Positions 62,270 to 64,000 of a stretch of 64,000 nt of DNA are shown here, in pieces (positions within the stretch are counted from its first letter, which is position 1; each line of letters starts with the position of its first letter). Location: contig PUDQ02000003.1 in NCBI GenBank assembly GCA_002964805.2, positions 558,001-622,000 of the forward strand, read 5' to 3'. The DNA is from Trametes villosa (Eukaryota > Basidiomycota > Agaricomycetes > Polyporales > Polyporaceae). The notes under the pieces are model-generated. The model made no database searches. It was not told where the DNA came from and saw only the letters and a program-made list of their open reading frames with translations. Both the position numbers and the translations under genes were made by a program.

Positions 62270-64000
62270 TCACGGCGTCGCACGGCCCGGCCACCTGAAC
62301 GAACTGTAAGTTGGCTGAACTCGAGTATCTGACGCAAGTAACGCACCTCGGGTAGAGCGAACACTCGCGCACGGTGTATCGCTTGCCGAGCCAGGCCAGG
62401 AAACGCTACAAAGAGCTGTCAGTATCGTTTACAACGCATACAAGACAGTACTCGCCTCAACACCAAGCCCATACCCGCCGTGTTCGCAAGTACCGTACTT
62501 GCGCTGGTCCGTAAACCAGTAGTACGGCGCAGGATCGATGCCCTCGCGCTTGTACGCCGCGAGCAGCTCCTCCTCGTCTGCAATCCTCATCGACCCGCCC
62601 ACGATCTCGCCCACGCCGGGCATGAGGAGATCGCAGCTCTCCGTAAACGTGGGGCCATCCGCGCCGTCCTTCGGCACCTTCTTCATGTAGAACGCCTTCA
62701 GCTCCGCCGGGAAGCCGTGGAGGAAGATCGGGCGGCCGAGGATGTCCGTCATCCTGCGCTCGGCGGCCTCCGCGATGTCGTCGCCGACCTTGTGCTCGAC
62801 CATGACGGGGTTGCCCTTCTCGTCCTTCACGACGTTCCCGTCCGCGTCCTCCTCCTCGTGCTTGATGTCGTGCTCGTTCAGCCACTTGATCGCGTCGACG
62901 TATGAGAGGCGCAGGAACGGCCGCTCGGGCGCGGTAAACGTCGGGTTGAGCTGCTTGATGAGCGCCGCGGACGTCGGCGACTGAAGCAGCTTGTTGACCG
63001 TCTCGCAGATGATCGCCTCGATGTGGTCCATGAGGTCCGTGAAGTTGATGAACGCGAGTTCAGCCTCGAGATGCGTGTACTCGCTCAGATGCCGGCGCGT
63101 GTGCGAGTTCTCCGCGCGGAAGGACTCTTGCACGCAGAACACGTCGCCAAGGGACGGTAGGCACGTCTCGAGGTAGAGCTGCGAGCTCTGCGTGAGGAAC
63201 GCGGGCTGGTTGTAGTAGTCGAGCTTGAAGAGCGTCGCGCCGCCCTCGACCTGGGTCTGCACGAGACAGGGCGGGGTGACTTCGAGCAGATCGTGCTCGA
63301 TCAGCGTTTGGCGGAAGGAGGTGAGGAGCGCGGCGCGCAGCTTGAGCACGGCGGACGCGGTCTCGCCGCGGAGGACAAGATGCCTAAGGTCGGCCTGGAT
63401 AGAGGGATCCGATTTCTGCGCGCGCCGTGTCAGATGCGCGCGGGAAATGGATAAGATCGCATATACGCACTTCGTTCAACCTGTTGGTGAACGCATCCTC
63501 GCCACCGGGGGACGCGCCGAGGACGCGCCAGTAGTCAACCACGAGTTCATGCCCTCCAGGCGCGGTCTGTCCCTCCGGAACCGTCTTGAGGGTGCCGACA
63601 ACCTCGATCGTGGACTCGAGCGTGAGCGTGAGAGCCTCGTATGTCTGCGCGACCTGACCCGACAGAACACACTGGAGGTAGCCAGTGCCGTCTCGGAGCA
63701 CGACGAAGATGATCTCCTTCTGGTCGCGCAGGCGATGGACCCATCCGGATGTGCGAATCCGTTTTGACCGCAGAGGCGTGAGGTTCCCGATCTTGCTCTG
63801 CCGCGAGATGAGCAGGTCGTGTGCGCGCCGGTTGACGTACTGTGCGTACCTTGGTCGCGGCGGGAAGGCTCGCGTCCTCCTGGAGGACGATCTTCTTGCT
63901 GTCCTCGAGCCGCTTCTCCTTGCGCGCGCCCGCCTCCGCCTTCTCCTTCGCCTCGCGCTCCGCGAGCTCCTCCGCCTTCTTGCGTTTCTTCTCGATCCCG
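62270..64000 (-). CDS. Cytosolic asparaginyl-tRNA synthetase, 3' part (5' end outside window)
   Basis: Exons in window: 64000-63850 (partial), 63797-63471, 63415-62456, 62405-62347, 62294-62270. The visible N-terminal part is a Lys/Glu/Arg-rich helix ([16 protein letters not shown]). Then come the OB-fold anticodon-binding domain ([34 protein letters not shown]) and the class II catalytic core: motif 2 [36 protein letters not shown], motif 3 [14 protein letters not shown], end [10 protein letters not shown]. The [20 protein letters not shown] segment fits AsnRS rather than AspRS. The enzyme charges tRNA-Asn with asparagine. The intron inside motif 3 (62406-62455) starts with GC; the alternative GT would destroy ER, the conserved arginine pair-end of motif 3. 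Confidence 0.94.

Noticed and set aside
1..64000. tRNA, rRNA, CRISPR array or bacterial-type operon signals
   Set aside because: No cloverleaf with A and B boxes, no rRNA-like sequence and no regularly spaced repeats were seen. The spliced genes are clearly eukaryotic.

Overview
The window reads as nuclear DNA of a basidiomycete fungus, most likely an Agaricomycete. Evidence: GC-rich genes on both strands, many 47-80 nt GT-AG introns, expanded F-box and BTB/POZ families, and secreted or wall-directed glycoside hydrolases (GH28, GH71). A wood-decay polypore is my inference only. Exon models below were built by hand from splice signals, reading phase and family motifs. No search was run.

Layout. 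1-15 kb: the 3' end of an unrecognised gene, a small multi-microexon gene (1867-2533), the first three members of an orphan family with Gly-His-Gly-His boxes ('GHGH family', copies 1-3, minus strand), a three-exon unknown gene (10706-12141) and a small two-exon gene (13446-13955). 15-44 kb is the accessory core: GHGH copies 4-9, two paralogues of a second orphan family (15151 and 25510), three paralogous F-box genes (21.8-32.9 kb) and two BTB/POZ genes (37.6-44.5 kb), separated by long stretches without clear genes. 44.7-64 kb is compact and conserved: a microbial-type poly(ADP-ribose) glycohydrolase, diphthine synthase DPH5, an F-box gene, LSM4, a GH28 exopolygalacturonase and a two-helix membrane protein flanked by two paralogous single-pass membrane proteins, a GH71 alpha-1,3-glucanase, and the 3' part of cytosolic asparaginyl-tRNA synthetase running off the right edge.

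The most unusual content is the nine-copy GHGH family. Its members are single-exon, 160-194 residue, low-complexity proteins without a signal peptide. Eight of nine carry one or two GHGH boxes, all share a basic/serine block of the type SARAxRRSSLFS, most have an acidic tail, and each gene has a TATA box 115-137 bp upstream of the ATG. Two large inverted duplications are visible: copies 3 and 2 are mirrored by 4 and 5, and copy 8 with its promoter is mirrored by copy 9. I do not recognise the family, and its function is open.

The GHGH array sits among F-box and BTB genes, whose families are known as substrate adaptors of cullin ubiquitin ligases. A recognition or degradation role for the region is speculation. 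Other oddities are two GC-AG introns (DPH5 and AsnRS), an LSM4 whose start codon is alone in its coding exon, microexons of 11, 15 and 12 nt, and a BTB gene with competing C-terminal frames.
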